64,000 nt of DNA from JAJZXY01 sp046706185 (GTDB lineage Archaea > Thermoplasmatota > Thermoplasmata > Sysuiplasmatales > Sysuiplasmataceae), in contig JBJKPR010000062.1 of assembly GCA_046706185.1 (NCBI GenBank), positions 1 through 64,000 on the forward strand, read 5' to 3'. Position 1 is the stretch's first letter. The number at the start of each line of letters is the position of its first letter. Shown here one piece after another: positions 18,132-26,502 of the stretch. The translations under genes were made by a program, and so were the position numbers. The notes beneath the pieces were generated by a model. It was not told the origin of the DNA, ran no database searches, and saw only the letters and a program-made list of their open reading frames with translations.

Positions 18132-18788
18132 ATGATTGCTTTTGCTGACTTTGGCGGAAGCAATTTCCTCGGGATATATGCAACCGCCTCGGACAATATT
18201 GCGCTTGTGCCCAGAACCGCAACGAAGCAGTTCGACGAGAAGATTGAACGCTCCCTGAAGGTAAGGGTTATTCACACCACGATAGCAGGCACAAACCTGA
18301 TCGGAGCGCTTGCAAGCATCAACAGCAACGGTGTTGTCACGAGCGGTTTTGCCACGTCGGAGGAAACGTCCGCGCTTGCAAAAGAGGTGAACCTGCTTAC
18401 GGTCGGGGACAAGGTCAACGCCGCGGGAAACAACATAGTCGCAAATGACAAAGGCGCTATCGTCAATCCTGACATGAGCAACAAGTCGGTGAAGCAGATA
18501 TCAGAGGTACTGGGCGTGGAAGCAGTAAAGGGTACTGTTGCCACTCTGAAGACGGTCGGTTCGGCTTGCGTGGCCAACAACAAGGGTGCGCTCTGTCACC
18601 CGGAGGTCACTGACTCTGAACTGGATCTCATAGAGAATGTGCTCAGGGTGAAGGCCAGGATAGGAACTGTAAACTACGGCATACCGCTCGTCGGGGCGTG
18701 CCTGCTCTCAAACTCAGCGGGTGTGCTCACAGGCAACAACACGACACCTATTGAGCTCGGCAGGATAGAGGACGCTCTTGGGGTTTAG
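18132..18788 (+). CDS. Translation initiation factor aIF6
   Basis: 218 residues made of five quasi-repeats with the family phrases SNFLGIYATASDN, TTIAGTNLIGAL, NKGALCHPEV and VGACLLSNSAGVL. aIF6 binds the large subunit and keeps subunits apart. A GGAG sequence lies 12 bases before the ATG. In many archaea L18a (LX) follows this gene; here a minus-strand gene converges instead and LX is absent from the window. Confidence 0.95.
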   Translation: MIAFADFGGSNFLGIYATASDNIALVPRTATKQFDEKIERSLKVRVIHTTIAGTNLIGALASINSNGVVTSGFATSEETSALAKEVNLLTVGDKVNAAGNNIVANDKGAIVNPDMSNKSVKQISEVLGVEAVKGTVATLKTVGSACVANNKGALCHPEVTDSELDLIENVLRVKARIGTVNYGIPLVGACLLSNSAGVLTGNNTTPIELGRIEDALGV

Positions 18789-19624
18789 AGCCTCTGTGAC
18801 GCAGGTGAACCCTCGAGGGAGGCATACAAACCGAGGGCTACCAGTATGGAGGCGGGCAATATCAGAAGATACATCTCCATTCTACCAATGTTTGATGAAA
18901 GCAGATATGATAGTGCATACACCATCAGCCCCACCACTATTGCTCCGAAGGTCATTCCCCTGAACCTGAAGAATAGCCTGCTCCTTGCAGCCGAGGAACC
19001 GGTCACTGCGGCGTCTGATGCCCATGAAGTTGAGGCGCTGGCAGGAGGCGGCGGTGAGGTAAAGGAGGAGGGGATCACCTGCGGCGCTGCTGCAGGCGCA
19101 TGCACGGCCCCGCCTGCCATCTCGACATACTCTGCCGAGGCCTGTTGTTCGTCTGCCGGCTGCCTGTCCCGTTCCTGGCCAAGCAGCTTGGAAATGACGT
19201 CCAGCTCCTTCTCGGCGTCAGTGAGTTGCTTTTCAAGTTCCTTTATCCTCGCCTGAGTATTGTCCTCCGCTTCATCTGAAGCATAGGCAGGTACCGTTTC
19301 GGCGACTGTCTCTGCCTGGACATCTACTGTCTGGGCCCCCGTTCTGCTTTTCTTATTTCCGCCGTTTTTGCCGTTCGTGGAGCTCCTGGACTGGCTTTTT
19401 GAACCTTTCTTTGTTCCGTTGCTCTTCTTCGAGCCATTCTTGGAAGCAGTTCCCCTTTGAGACTGCCTGTTCTGTAGAGAGCCCACAGTCTCATTCTTGG
19501 AAGAGGTCTGCAACATCGAAAAATCGTCATCCTCAAACTCGTATCCACAGAATTCGCACGTCTTGGAGCCTGCTTTAAGGCTGAAACCGCATGCGGGGCA
19601 GCTGATTGTATTCTCCTTTGGCAC
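18785..19624 (-). CDS. Zinc-ribbon, low-complexity membrane-anchored protein
   Basis: 279 residues in four parts: an N-terminal zinc ribbon (CPAC near 9 and CEFC near 23), a Ser/Lys/Asn/Gly-rich disordered stretch (about 40-95), a coiled coil (RIKELEKQLTDAEKELDVI, about 125-150), then an Ala/Pro-rich linker and two membrane helices at the end (about 225-265). The layout suggests a cytoplasmic sensor or scaffold fixed to the membrane. No family name can be given. It overlaps the aIF6 stop by 4 bases on the opposite strand. Confidence 0.75.
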   Translation of the reverse strand: MPKENTISCPACGFSLKAGSKTCEFCGYEFEDDDFSMLQTSSKNETVGSLQNRQSQRGTASKNGSKKSNGTKKGSKSQSRSSTNGKNGGNKKSRTGAQTVDVQAETVAETVPAYASDEAEDNTQARIKELEKQLTDAEKELDVISKLLGQERDRQPADEQQASAEYVEMAGGAVHAPAAAPQVIPSSFTSPPPPASASTSWASDAAVTGSSAARSRLFFRFRGMTFGAIVVGLMVYALSYLLSSNIGRMEMYLLILPASILVALGLYASLEGSPASQRL

Positions 19625-19690
19625 CTTTCTCCCCTATAAAGGATGAGGACAGTATATGTTAATCTTTTCATCTGGCTATCGTCGTTCGAT

Positions 19691-19700
19691 AACATTTATA
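19691..19700 (+). promoter_or_regulatory. TATA box of the CBS protein
   Basis: AACATTTATA. A transcript starting about 25-30 bases downstream would exclude the ATG at 19643 as a start and favours TTG 19754. Confidence 0.4.
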
Positions 19701-19753
19701 TTCGGGCATGTAGCAGTACAACAGTAGTCAAAGCGGGCAGGAAGTGGTTTGAA

Positions 19754-20281
19754 TTGAAGCTTTCCGAGGTTATGAGTTCGAATTTTGTCACAATAAATGA
19801 GGATGCCAGTGTTTTTGAAGCTGTCAAGAAAATGGTGGACAACAAGGCCTACGGACTTGTAGTTGTTGACAGCAGCGACAGGCCCGTTGGCCTGCTCAGC
19901 GAGCGGAGCCTGATAAAGCGCTTTATACTGAGAAACAAGAGGCCAGACGAGGTGCAGGTGAAGAAGGTCATGAGAAGGCCGTTGCCGGCAGTCCCGATAA
20001 GCGTATCGATACAGAAGGTGGCCGAGTACCTTGTCCAACACGGACTGGAAAGAACGACTGTGACAGACAAGGGAAAGGTGGTTGGATACGTGACCCTCAC
20101 AGACCTTTCGAGATACCTCTCCCGAGAAAGTATCTGGGATGTGCTCCGCTCCCACAGGATTGAGGAGTTTACATTCTTCTGCCCGAAGTGCGGCGTCGGT
20201 ACATTGCAGCCTGCGTTCGGAGCGAACGGGGAAATCAAGGTGTTTTCGTGCACCAACCCCAACTGCGACTACACCGAGTAG
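19754..20281 (+). CDS. CBS-domain pair protein with C-terminal zinc ribbon
   Basis: About 175 residues from a TTG start (an ATG at 19643 in the same frame lies upstream of the TATA box). Two CBS repeats, LSEVMSSNFVTINEDASVFEA and KVMRRPLPAVPISVSIQKVAEYL, would bind an adenine nucleotide. A C-terminal zinc ribbon follows with CPKCG and CTNPNC. Such proteins act as energy-state sensors; the partner is unknown. Confidence 0.85.
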   Translation: MKLSEVMSSNFVTINEDASVFEAVKKMVDNKAYGLVVVDSSDRPVGLLSERSLIKRFILRNKRPDEVQVKKVMRRPLPAVPISVSIQKVAEYLVQHGLERTTVTDKGKVVGYVTLTDLSRYLSRESIWDVLRSHRIEEFTFFCPKCGVGTLQPAFGANGEIKVFSCTNPNCDYTE

Positions 20282-20320
20282 GTTGAAGCTTGCCTGCCCG
20301 GCGTCCACGCTGCAGCCGCC

Positions 20321-20830
20321 TTATATTTCCGCCCTTATCCTCCGGGTGAACTCAGGCAGTGGCACCATCTTCGACCTGTCCATTTCTGCAGCGAGCTCAA
20401 GGGCCTTCTTGCCTGAGCCAGGTATTTCCAGTTCAGGAGAAAGCTCTGAAAGGGGAATGGCCAGAAACGGCCGCCTGAATATGTCGGGGTCTGGGATAGT
20501 CAGTTCACGGGCATCAATCCGCTCATCGCCATACAGAACCACGTCTATGTCGATGGTCCTTGGAGCATATCTGTCACCGGTCCTTCTCCTGCCGAGGGCC
20601 GCCTCGAGCGGCCTTAGCACATCAAACTTGAGTGCCTGCGCCTCAATCTCAGTCTCCACCTTCACAACGCAGTTGAAGAAATCTGGTTGACTCTCCCTGC
20701 TGACTGGTGTTGTCCTGTAGACCGTTGAGATTGCTGTCACATGAAGTACTCTGCTTATTGCCCTGATGGCATGCAGCATGTTGCTTTCAGGTTCAATGTT
20801 GGAACCAAGCGAAAGGTAGACTTCTGTCAT
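20321..20830 (-). CDS. folK: Hydroxymethyl-dihydropterin pyrophosphokinase
   Basis: 169 residues. SLGSNIEPESNM at the start, the TTPVSRESQPDFFNCV loop, and the signature RYAPRTIDIDVVLYGDE are intact. The enzyme transfers pyrophosphate from ATP to 6-hydroxymethyl-dihydropterin. Its ATG overlaps the FolB stop (ATGA), so the two are coupled. Confidence 0.94.
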   Translation of the reverse strand: MTEVYLSLGSNIEPESNMLHAIRAISRVLHVTAISTVYRTTPVSRESQPDFFNCVVKVETEIEAQALKFDVLRPLEAALGRRRTGDRYAPRTIDIDVVLYGDERIDARELTIPDPDIFRRPFLAIPLSELSPELEIPGSGKKALELAAEMDRSKMVPLPEFTRRIRAEI

Positions 20831-21195
20831 TTCGCATTCTTTTCTCTCACAAGTTCGACACCCACGCTCCGCGCAAACCTGAGCGCGCCAGGTTTTTCAA
20901 CGGACACGCTGACCTTCTTCACAATCTCATGCGAGAGGCAGATGTCTGCAATACGGGAGGCAAGAGACTCGACCAGATAGAATGACGACTCCTCGACAGC
21001 GGTGATTATTTCCTTGTTCACAACCTTGTAATCGACAGTTTTGGTCACGTCGTCATGCGCTACTGCTTCGGAGATATCAGCCATCATTTCAACGTTGATT
21101 ATAACGTCCTGTTTCTGATTTCGCTCGTGTTCGTTTATGCCGACTATGCACCTTAGAAGGAGATCCTTGATTACTATCCGGTCCAGCATTTGCAT
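20827..21195 (-). CDS. folB: Dihydroneopterin aldolase
   Basis: 122 residues, the typical size. Start MDRIVIKDLLLRCIVGINEHER after a two-residue lead, the YKVVNKEI segment and FYLVESLASRIADICL are characteristic. It cleaves dihydroneopterin to hydroxymethyl-dihydropterin, feeding FolK next to it. Confidence 0.94.
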   Translation of the reverse strand: MQMLDRIVIKDLLLRCIVGINEHERNQKQDVIINVEMMADISEAVAHDDVTKTVDYKVVNKEIITAVEESSFYLVESLASRIADICLSHEIVKKVSVSVEKPGALRFARSVGVELVREKNAK

Positions 21196-21307
21196 TTATC
21201 CTTCGCGCACCGCGAGAGTTGTCATGCTGCCGCGGCCGCCTCTGGAAAGCTAAGGAAGGGGGATTTAATGAACCTTTGGCAACCCCTTCGGGCTCAGGAC
21301 ATGAAAG

Positions 21308-22066
21308 TCACGGATCGTCCTTGAGTTTGCCGAAAATATGATGAAGGAGATGTTGGCCCCCGTCAACGAATATTGTCTGCCCTGTCACGAAGTCACTTTT
21401 CAGCAGAAAAAGGACCGCTTCAGCGACATCCCCGGCTGTCCCGTGCTTCCGGAGAGGGATGGATCTGGATATTCGCTCAAGATAGGAAGCGTCCTTTCCC
21501 TCCGGCGGAAGCACAAGACCCGGCGCAACACCGTTAACACGCACGCGCGGGGAGTATCTTAGCGCAAGGTTGCCTGTCATGTCGTAGAGGACCCTCTTGC
21601 TGACATAGTAAGGGAAGTTTGAAAAATCGTATCCCGATATTCTGGCATCGAGCATATTCACGATTGCGCCTGAAGAGACATTTGAAGCAAAGGAGTTCGA
21701 AAGCCACAGGGGGGCAAACGAGTTGACGGTGAGCGCCCGTTCAAACTCTTCGGCAGTCGCGGTTCTTATGTCACCGGGGGGAAAGACAGAGGCGTTATTC
21801 ACCAGAAAATCAAGCCCGCCCGCTGAATCGACAGCGTCGGAAATGAGGCTCTTGCATGAATCCTCGCTTTCCAGCTTCCGTTGAATGAGCCAGGAATGCA
21901 CCCCTGCCTCCTGAACCTCCTCCGCCAGCTGCCTTGCTTCAGCCGCCGATTCCCCATAATGGATTACAATGTCGCACCCTTCCTTTGCAAGTCTACCCGT
22001 TATGCCTCTGCCGAGACGCCTGGCAGCACCTGTTACAAGGACCTTCCTGCCTTTCAGACCGGGCAT
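21308..22066 (-). CDS. Short-chain dehydrogenase, pteridine-reductase-like
   Basis: 252 residues. The cofactor motif is TGAARRLGRG, the Arg-containing form seen in pteridine reductases, followed by NNASVFPPG, then FPYYVSKRVLY with the YxxxK pair and VRVNGVAPGLV. It lies within the FolB-FolK and FolE cluster, so reduction of a dihydropterin or dihydrofolate is the likely job. The catalytic region lacks a clear serine before the Tyr (NMLDARISGYDF), also seen in some pteridine reductases. Confidence 0.82.
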   Translation of the reverse strand: MPGLKGRKVLVTGAARRLGRGITGRLAKEGCDIVIHYGESAAEARQLAEEVQEAGVHSWLIQRKLESEDSCKSLISDAVDSAGGLDFLVNNASVFPPGDIRTATAEEFERALTVNSFAPLWLSNSFASNVSSGAIVNMLDARISGYDFSNFPYYVSKRVLYDMTGNLALRYSPRVRVNGVAPGLVLPPEGKDASYLERISRSIPLRKHGTAGDVAEAVLFLLKSDFVTGQTIFVDGGQHLLHHIFGKLKDDP

Positions 22067-22198
22067 AGAATCGCAAATGGAACATGAGATTAAATAACTA
22101 GCACGAGGGGGATTGGCAGCCCTGTCTCTTTACAGCTTACAATATAATACTCAGATTAAAATATCAATCAACCATCAAACACACGGGGCATCTGACAG

Positions 22199-22765
22199 AT
22201 GAGGAGTTCAGCATCACAGAAGAAGATCGAGCAGGCAGTGAGGACGATCCTTCAGGAAATAGGTGTGGACGAGGAAACAGAAGTCTACCGCAACACGCCA
22301 AGGAGAGTGTACGGCATGTATGCGGAGCTCTTCGCGGGGATGAAGGGCGAAAATGAGCCCAGAATTACATCTTTCAAGAACCCTGGATACAGGGACATAC
22401 TTGCCATCAGGGACATACCCTTCTACTCAATGTGCGAACACCACCTTCTGCCTATATTTGGTTCAGTTTCGATAGCATACATCCCGGGCGAGAGGATCGT
22501 CGGGCTTTCGAAGATACCAAGGACTGTAAAGTACTTCGCATCGCGGCCGCAGGTCCAGGAAAAACTGACGAGCCAGATTGCAGATTTTCTTCACCAGAAG
22601 CTGGGAGCGAAGGGAGTGATGGTCACAATAAAGGCAAGGCACATGTGCATGGAAATGAGAGGCGCGAAAGCACACCGTTCAGAGACAATCTCAAGTGCGA
22701 TCAGAGGAAGCTTCGAGACGCATCCTGAAACGAAAGATGAGGCATTGAAGCTTCTTTCGAGCTGA
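22199..22765 (+). CDS. folE: GTP cyclohydrolase I (GCYH-IA)
   Basis: 188 residues. The zinc site is visible as SMCEHHLLPIFG and ARHMCMEMRG, with GLSKIPRTVKYFASRPQVQE between. The enzyme makes dihydroneopterin triphosphate from GTP, the first step for folate-like pterins and for 7-deazaguanine (archaeosine). It diverges from the pteridine-reductase-like gene. The plain FolE type rather than MptA is notable for an archaeon. Confidence 0.95.
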   Translation: MRSSASQKKIEQAVRTILQEIGVDEETEVYRNTPRRVYGMYAELFAGMKGENEPRITSFKNPGYRDILAIRDIPFYSMCEHHLLPIFGSVSIAYIPGERIVGLSKIPRTVKYFASRPQVQEKLTSQIADFLHQKLGAKGVMVTIKARHMCMEMRGAKAHRSETISSAIRGSFETHPETKDEALKLLSS

Positions 22766-22829
22766 TGCTTGGACATGTTTGACCGGCCATTTATGCAATT
22801 TAATATATCACATGACACTTGAGTCAGAC

Positions 22830-23147
22830 ATGACCTGGCAGAGAGTCGCAGCTCTGGATGAATTGCCAGAGAATGGGCTTTTGAAAGCAGCGACTTCCGA
22901 CGGGGATATACTCCTTGTCAGAATCGGCGGAAGTGTATTTGCAACTCAGTTGAACTGCACACATGAAAGCGATGACCTGTCGGGCGGGACTGTTGAGGAC
23001 GGAAAGATCGTCTGCGGCTTTCACTATGCCTCCTTTGACCCGGGGACGGGTGGAGTCGTCAGTCAGCCACAGGACGGAGGGGAAGCATCCGGCCTGAAAA
23101 TTTACCCCGTCAGGACAGAGAACGGGGACATCATGGTCGATGCATGA
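22830..23147 (+). CDS. Rieske-type [2Fe-2S] ferredoxin-like protein
   Basis: 105 residues from the preferred ATG. The cluster ligands are CTH (in QLNCTHESDDL) and CGFH (in KIVCGFHYASFDP), the CxH...CxxH pattern of soluble Rieske proteins. No membrane anchor follows. A TTTAATATAT box at about 22799-22808 places transcription start close to the ATG at 22830, so in-frame ATGs at 22779 and 22812 are less likely. It overlaps the ETF start (ATGATG), so electron exchange with ETF is likely. Confidence 0.9.
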   Translation: MTWQRVAALDELPENGLLKAATSDGDILLVRIGGSVFATQLNCTHESDDLSGGTVEDGKIVCGFHYASFDPGTGGVVSQPQDGGEASGLKIYPVRTENGDIMVDA

Positions 23148-24877
23148 TGCAAGTGCTTGTGTTTGCGAAGCAAATACCAAATGTGAACAGGATCGAGTTC
23201 GACGCTGAAACAAAGAGGATCCGCAGGGAAAACGTGGAACTCAGCATGAACTCATTTGACAGGAAAGCAGTAGAGGAAGCTCTGAGGATAAGGGAGAGGA
23301 AGGGAGGGCGGGTATATGTTGCAACAATGGGTCCTCCTTCTGCCATCGAGATATTGAAAGAGGCACTTTCGATGGGGGTTGACCACTGCTACCTGATTAC
23401 TGACAGGAGTTACGCGGGGGCAGACACGCTCGTCACTTCAAGGATACTTGCGAAATTCGCTTCAGGCATTGGCCCGGATATCATATTAATGGGAAAATAC
23501 ACCCTGGATGGAGAGACATCCCAGGTCCCGCCCGAGGTGGCAGAACTCCTTCATCTGAACTTCAAGTCCTCAGTCTCCATGATTGATGTCTTTGAGGATC
23601 ATGCAGTGGTTGAATTTGAGAACGAATACGGCCTGGCCAAGTACAGGATAGGCCTGCCGGCTGTCTTTTCTGTCAGCGAAAAGATAAACAGACCGCGGGG
23701 CCCTGAAAGAAAAGATATCGCATTTGAGGACCACATCTCGACGGTTGGAGAAAACGAGCTTTCAACAGGAGTCAAAGGAAGCGATTCACCAACTGAGGTG
23801 ACAGACACAGTCAGAATCGAAAGCGGCAGAAGGGTGGAATTTCTGCAGCTGGACGACGACACATTCCAGAAGATACGGGAGCTACTCAATGCAGCTCCTG
23901 CGACGAGGATGAATGAGGTGCTCGAGCCTTACGCCGGAGAGGCGTTGTCCGATATATGGGGCGTGGCACTTAACGACAGCGAAATTTCTATCGAGATCGC
24001 CTCCAGGATTTCGGCCCTTTCGCTTAAGGGAAGAATGCACGTCAGGATGATAGGAAACATCAGCCCGTCAAAGCTGAAAGGGATGCCGTGCCACGAATAC
24101 TACCACCTTGACTGCACCGAAAACGAGCCGTTTATTGATACGCTCGCCATGCTCATCGACAGGGACAAGCCTGCAGCCGTCATCTTTCCCTCGACCGTTG
24201 ATGGAAGAGAAGTGTCGGCCTCGATTGCTGCAAGGCTCAATCTGGGCCTTACGGCAGACTGCGTGGACCTGGAATGGGAGAACGGAGGGCTGGTGCAGCA
24301 CAAACCAGCCTTCGGCGGCGGTATAGTCGCAAGGATCGTTTCTAAGACCACCCCGCAGATGGCCACGGTCAGACCCGGTATTTTCATGAAGGCGGTTTCT
24401 GAGAAGGGGTTCGACATCACTGAACTGAAAGCGGAAGGCAGTGGCAGAAACGAGAGGCTGTCGTTCGAGGAAAGGCCTGCTGCCTTCAGGTCAATTATCT
24501 CATCCAGGGTTGTCATCGGCATAGGGAGAGGCGTCAAGTCAAAAGAAAACATGCCTGAAGTGATGGAGCTGGCACAGATGCTCAATGCTGCGGTAGGCGC
24601 CACAAGGCCCGTTGTAGACACAGGACTTGTCCCCAGACAGCAGCAGATTGGCCTCACGGGCTACTCCATAGCGCCTGATGTTTACATTGCACTCGGGGTC
24701 TCGGGCAGGGATAACCATGTTGTCGGAATAAGGAACGCCGGAAAGGTGATAGCTGTGAACAACAGGGAAGACGCGCCAATATTCAAGTACGCTGACTATG
24801 GGATTGTTGCGGACCTCTTCGATTTCACAAGAAGGTTCACGCATTACCTTTCTAGTCACAGTGTTGCAGCTTCCTGA
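23144..24877 (+). CDS. Electron transfer flavoprotein, fused beta-alpha
   Basis: 577 residues. The N-terminal 240 match EtfB (VFAKQIPNVNRIEFD, DGETSQVPPEVAELL), the rest EtfA with the FAD-binding C-terminus (IGIGRGVKSKENM, GATRPVVDTGLVPRQQQIG, YIALGVSGRDNHVVGI, VNNREDAPIFKYADYGI). Both subunits in one chain would form the complete heterodimer-like fold. ETF carries electrons from acyl-CoA or related dehydrogenases; no dehydrogenase or ETF-quinone reductase is adjacent, but the upstream Rieske protein is co-transcribed. Confidence 0.94.
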   Translation: MMQVLVFAKQIPNVNRIEFDAETKRIRRENVELSMNSFDRKAVEEALRIRERKGGRVYVATMGPPSAIEILKEALSMGVDHCYLITDRSYAGADTLVTSRILAKFASGIGPDIILMGKYTLDGETSQVPPEVAELLHLNFKSSVSMIDVFEDHAVVEFENEYGLAKYRIGLPAVFSVSEKINRPRGPERKDIAFEDHISTVGENELSTGVKGSDSPTEVTDTVRIESGRRVEFLQLDDDTFQKIRELLNAAPATRMNEVLEPYAGEALSDIWGVALNDSEISIEIASRISALSLKGRMHVRMIGNISPSKLKGMPCHEYYHLDCTENEPFIDTLAMLIDRDKPAAVIFPSTVDGREVSASIAARLNLGLTADCVDLEWENGGLVQHKPAFGGGIVARIVSKTTPQMATVRPGIFMKAVSEKGFDITELKAEGSGRNERLSFEERPAAFRSIISSRVVIGIGRGVKSKENMPEVMELAQMLNAAVGATRPVVDTGLVPRQQQIGLTGYSIAPDVYIALGVSGRDNHVVGIRNAGKVIAVNNREDAPIFKYADYGIVADLFDFTRRFTHYLSSHSVAAS

Positions 24878-25455
24878 TGCAGCGGCATCCATCTGCCCGT
24901 TTCGTTTCTGTTAGGCAGTACTTTGCGGATTTCTCTCTCACCGTTACCACAAATGCCCCCTTCCCATGGAAGATGAAGAGAGAGCCGGACACCTGCCCCT
25001 CCCCCTCCGTATTTCTCTGTCATGTGATCTGCCGCCCGCGAAGGGGCAGCCCTCCGTGGCAGGCATCGCATTCTTCACCCTGATCATGGTTTCGCGGCCA
25101 ATATCCACAATTGAACCAAACTGGCAGAGGCTGGTTTCGACAGGCTGCCTGTCGATTATACATCGTTGCAGCAACGCCGGATGCCAGAACAATCGCACGT
25201 ACGCCCATCCCGTCATTTTCATATGAAGATGGGAGGGGCAGTAAGTCTCACCAACTCGACCCTTGCGTTTCTCTCCAGCATGCACTTTACAGAAACCATT
25301 AACGCACGCCATATTGGTTCGACCGGTGCTTCAATCAGGCAGTTCGCACCAGCCTTTGTATTTCTAAATCAAGTGCGCAGTCAGGCTTGAGTCAGAACGT
25401 GACAGGCGCAACTCACATTGTGCCATAGTTGTCTGAGTAGACATAGGACACCATA
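24878..25455. other. Region without supported genes
   Basis: About 580 bases between the ETF stop and the orphan membrane protein stop. Several short frames on both strands lack start context and motifs. A 13-base match to the tRNA-Val 3' edge lies at 25221-25233. No RNA is recognised. Confidence 0.5.
25221..25233. other. Short copy of the tRNA-Val 3' edge (possible att-like site)
   Basis: ATATGAAGATGGG occurs here and again at 26257-26269, where it covers the last bases of the tRNA-Val gene and the flank. The copies are in direct orientation, about 1.04 kb apart, and bracket one AT-rich orphan gene. Direct repeats at a tRNA 3' end are typical of integration, but 13 bases is short and no integrase is present. 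Confidence 0.3.
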
Positions 25456-26025
25456 TCAGAGATATTGTTTCAAGGTAAGTGAAACCGAGACATCATCATT
25501 TTCTTCATTCTCGATTATGAGATAGTGCGAGCCTTTGCGCCTCGCCATTAGACTCTTTGACTCCTTCGTAACGTCAGGAGTCCCATCAGTATAATCAAAA
25601 TCATCTGTATTCTTTCTGTAGTGTGAGTATTCGCTCTTTGACATGAGGTACCAGTTGACTGGCCCATCGGACTTTATCATCATTTCCAACATCTCATACT
25701 TCTCCAACCAGAAAGGGCCCGTCTCATGGTAATCTTCCGGGCCTATTACTATCTCCTTGTCCACGACCGAAAATACTGGCAAATCTGTCTTATTATTCAC
25801 AATCCACTTCTGAAAAAGATAAATGCCAAATCCTACAACCACGACAACAATAAGTATGGCCACAAGAATGTAGGTGGTGAAGAAATTGAATGATACATGT
25901 AGCACAATCGGGACACCGAATGCGGCCACCAAGCTGAGTATCGCGTATATGTCATTCCTAGTAAGGTGCGGTGCATTATCTTTGGTATCCATGCCTAAAT
26001 CACGCACTTCAGGAGTTACTCCCAT
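25456..26025 (-). CDS. Orphan membrane protein of unknown family
   Basis: 189 residues. Two hydrophobic helices (about 26-45 and 48-69) are followed by a soluble domain rich in acidic and aromatic residues, ending in SHYLIIENEENDDVSVSLTL, which looks beta-rich. The gene is visibly more AT-rich than its neighbours. A TATA-like CATATATAAC sits about 22-31 bases before the ATG on this strand, so leaderless expression is plausible. Function unknown; it may be a recent arrival (see the tRNA-edge repeat). Confidence 0.72.
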   Translation of the reverse strand: MGVTPEVRDLGMDTKDNAPHLTRNDIYAILSLVAAFGVPIVLHVSFNFFTTYILVAILIVVVVVGFGIYLFQKWIVNNKTDLPVFSVVDKEIVIGPEDYHETGPFWLEKYEMLEMMIKSDGPVNWYLMSKSEYSHYRKNTDDFDYTDGTPDVTKESKSLMARRKGSHYLIIENEENDDVSVSLTLKQYL

Positions 26026-26265
26026 CCTAATGCCAATTGAATCCGGAACTAGTTATATATGAGTAATTGAACTTAGTTTGTAACGTGTTTATTATCAAAA
26101 TCAGACTCAAAATTGACGTCAACTTAAGACTCAATGTAGCAATGTTTGACCGGCAGTCGTTCAGACAAATCATTGGTGCTGATTTGAGCGCCCGTCTTCG
26201 TCCTGTCCGATACTCAAAGGGAGAAACTCATATTTCGTCAGTGCCTACTCTTCTCAATATGAAGA

Positions 26266-26362
26266 TGGGCTCATCCGGATTTGAACCGGAGACCTCCGCC
26301 GTTTCGACCCGTGTTTGACACGAGATGTCAAGGCGACGTCATAACCACTAGACCATGAGCCC
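26266..26362 (-). tRNA. tRNA-Val(GAC) with a 24-base intron
   Basis: Acceptor GGGCTCA/TGAGCCC with A73, T-arm TCCGGTTCAAATCCGGA, D-arm GTCTAGTGGTTATGAC. Anticodon stem TCGCC/GGCGG closes only if 24 bases (26302-26325) are removed between positions 37 and 38; the loop then reads TTGACAC with anticodon GAC. The intron forms its own hairpin (CGTGT/ACACG) and its GTC can pair with the anticodon, as in archaeal bulge-helix-bulge introns. CCA is not encoded. A TATA-like box lies at 26401-26410. Confidence 0.9.
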
Positions 26363-26502
26363 AGAGGGAGCCTGTGCGGCAGTGGACAACTTAATAGCAT
26401 CAAATATAAGTAATCTTCAATAAGTAAAATGAAGCGCTCCGGTCTTGCATCATGCAACAGTTGCGCTCCTTCGTCGTTGCAGATGAGGAGGGTTGAAAGT
26501 CA

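Noticed and set aside
25204..25233. CCCATC...GATGGG imperfect hairpin around TTCATATGAA
   Set aside because: The arms are short and off-centre; too weak alone to call a terminator or operator.
24877..25390. Several short overlapping frames on both strands
   Set aside because: No motifs, no promoter or ribosome binding site context, and no consistent codon pattern.
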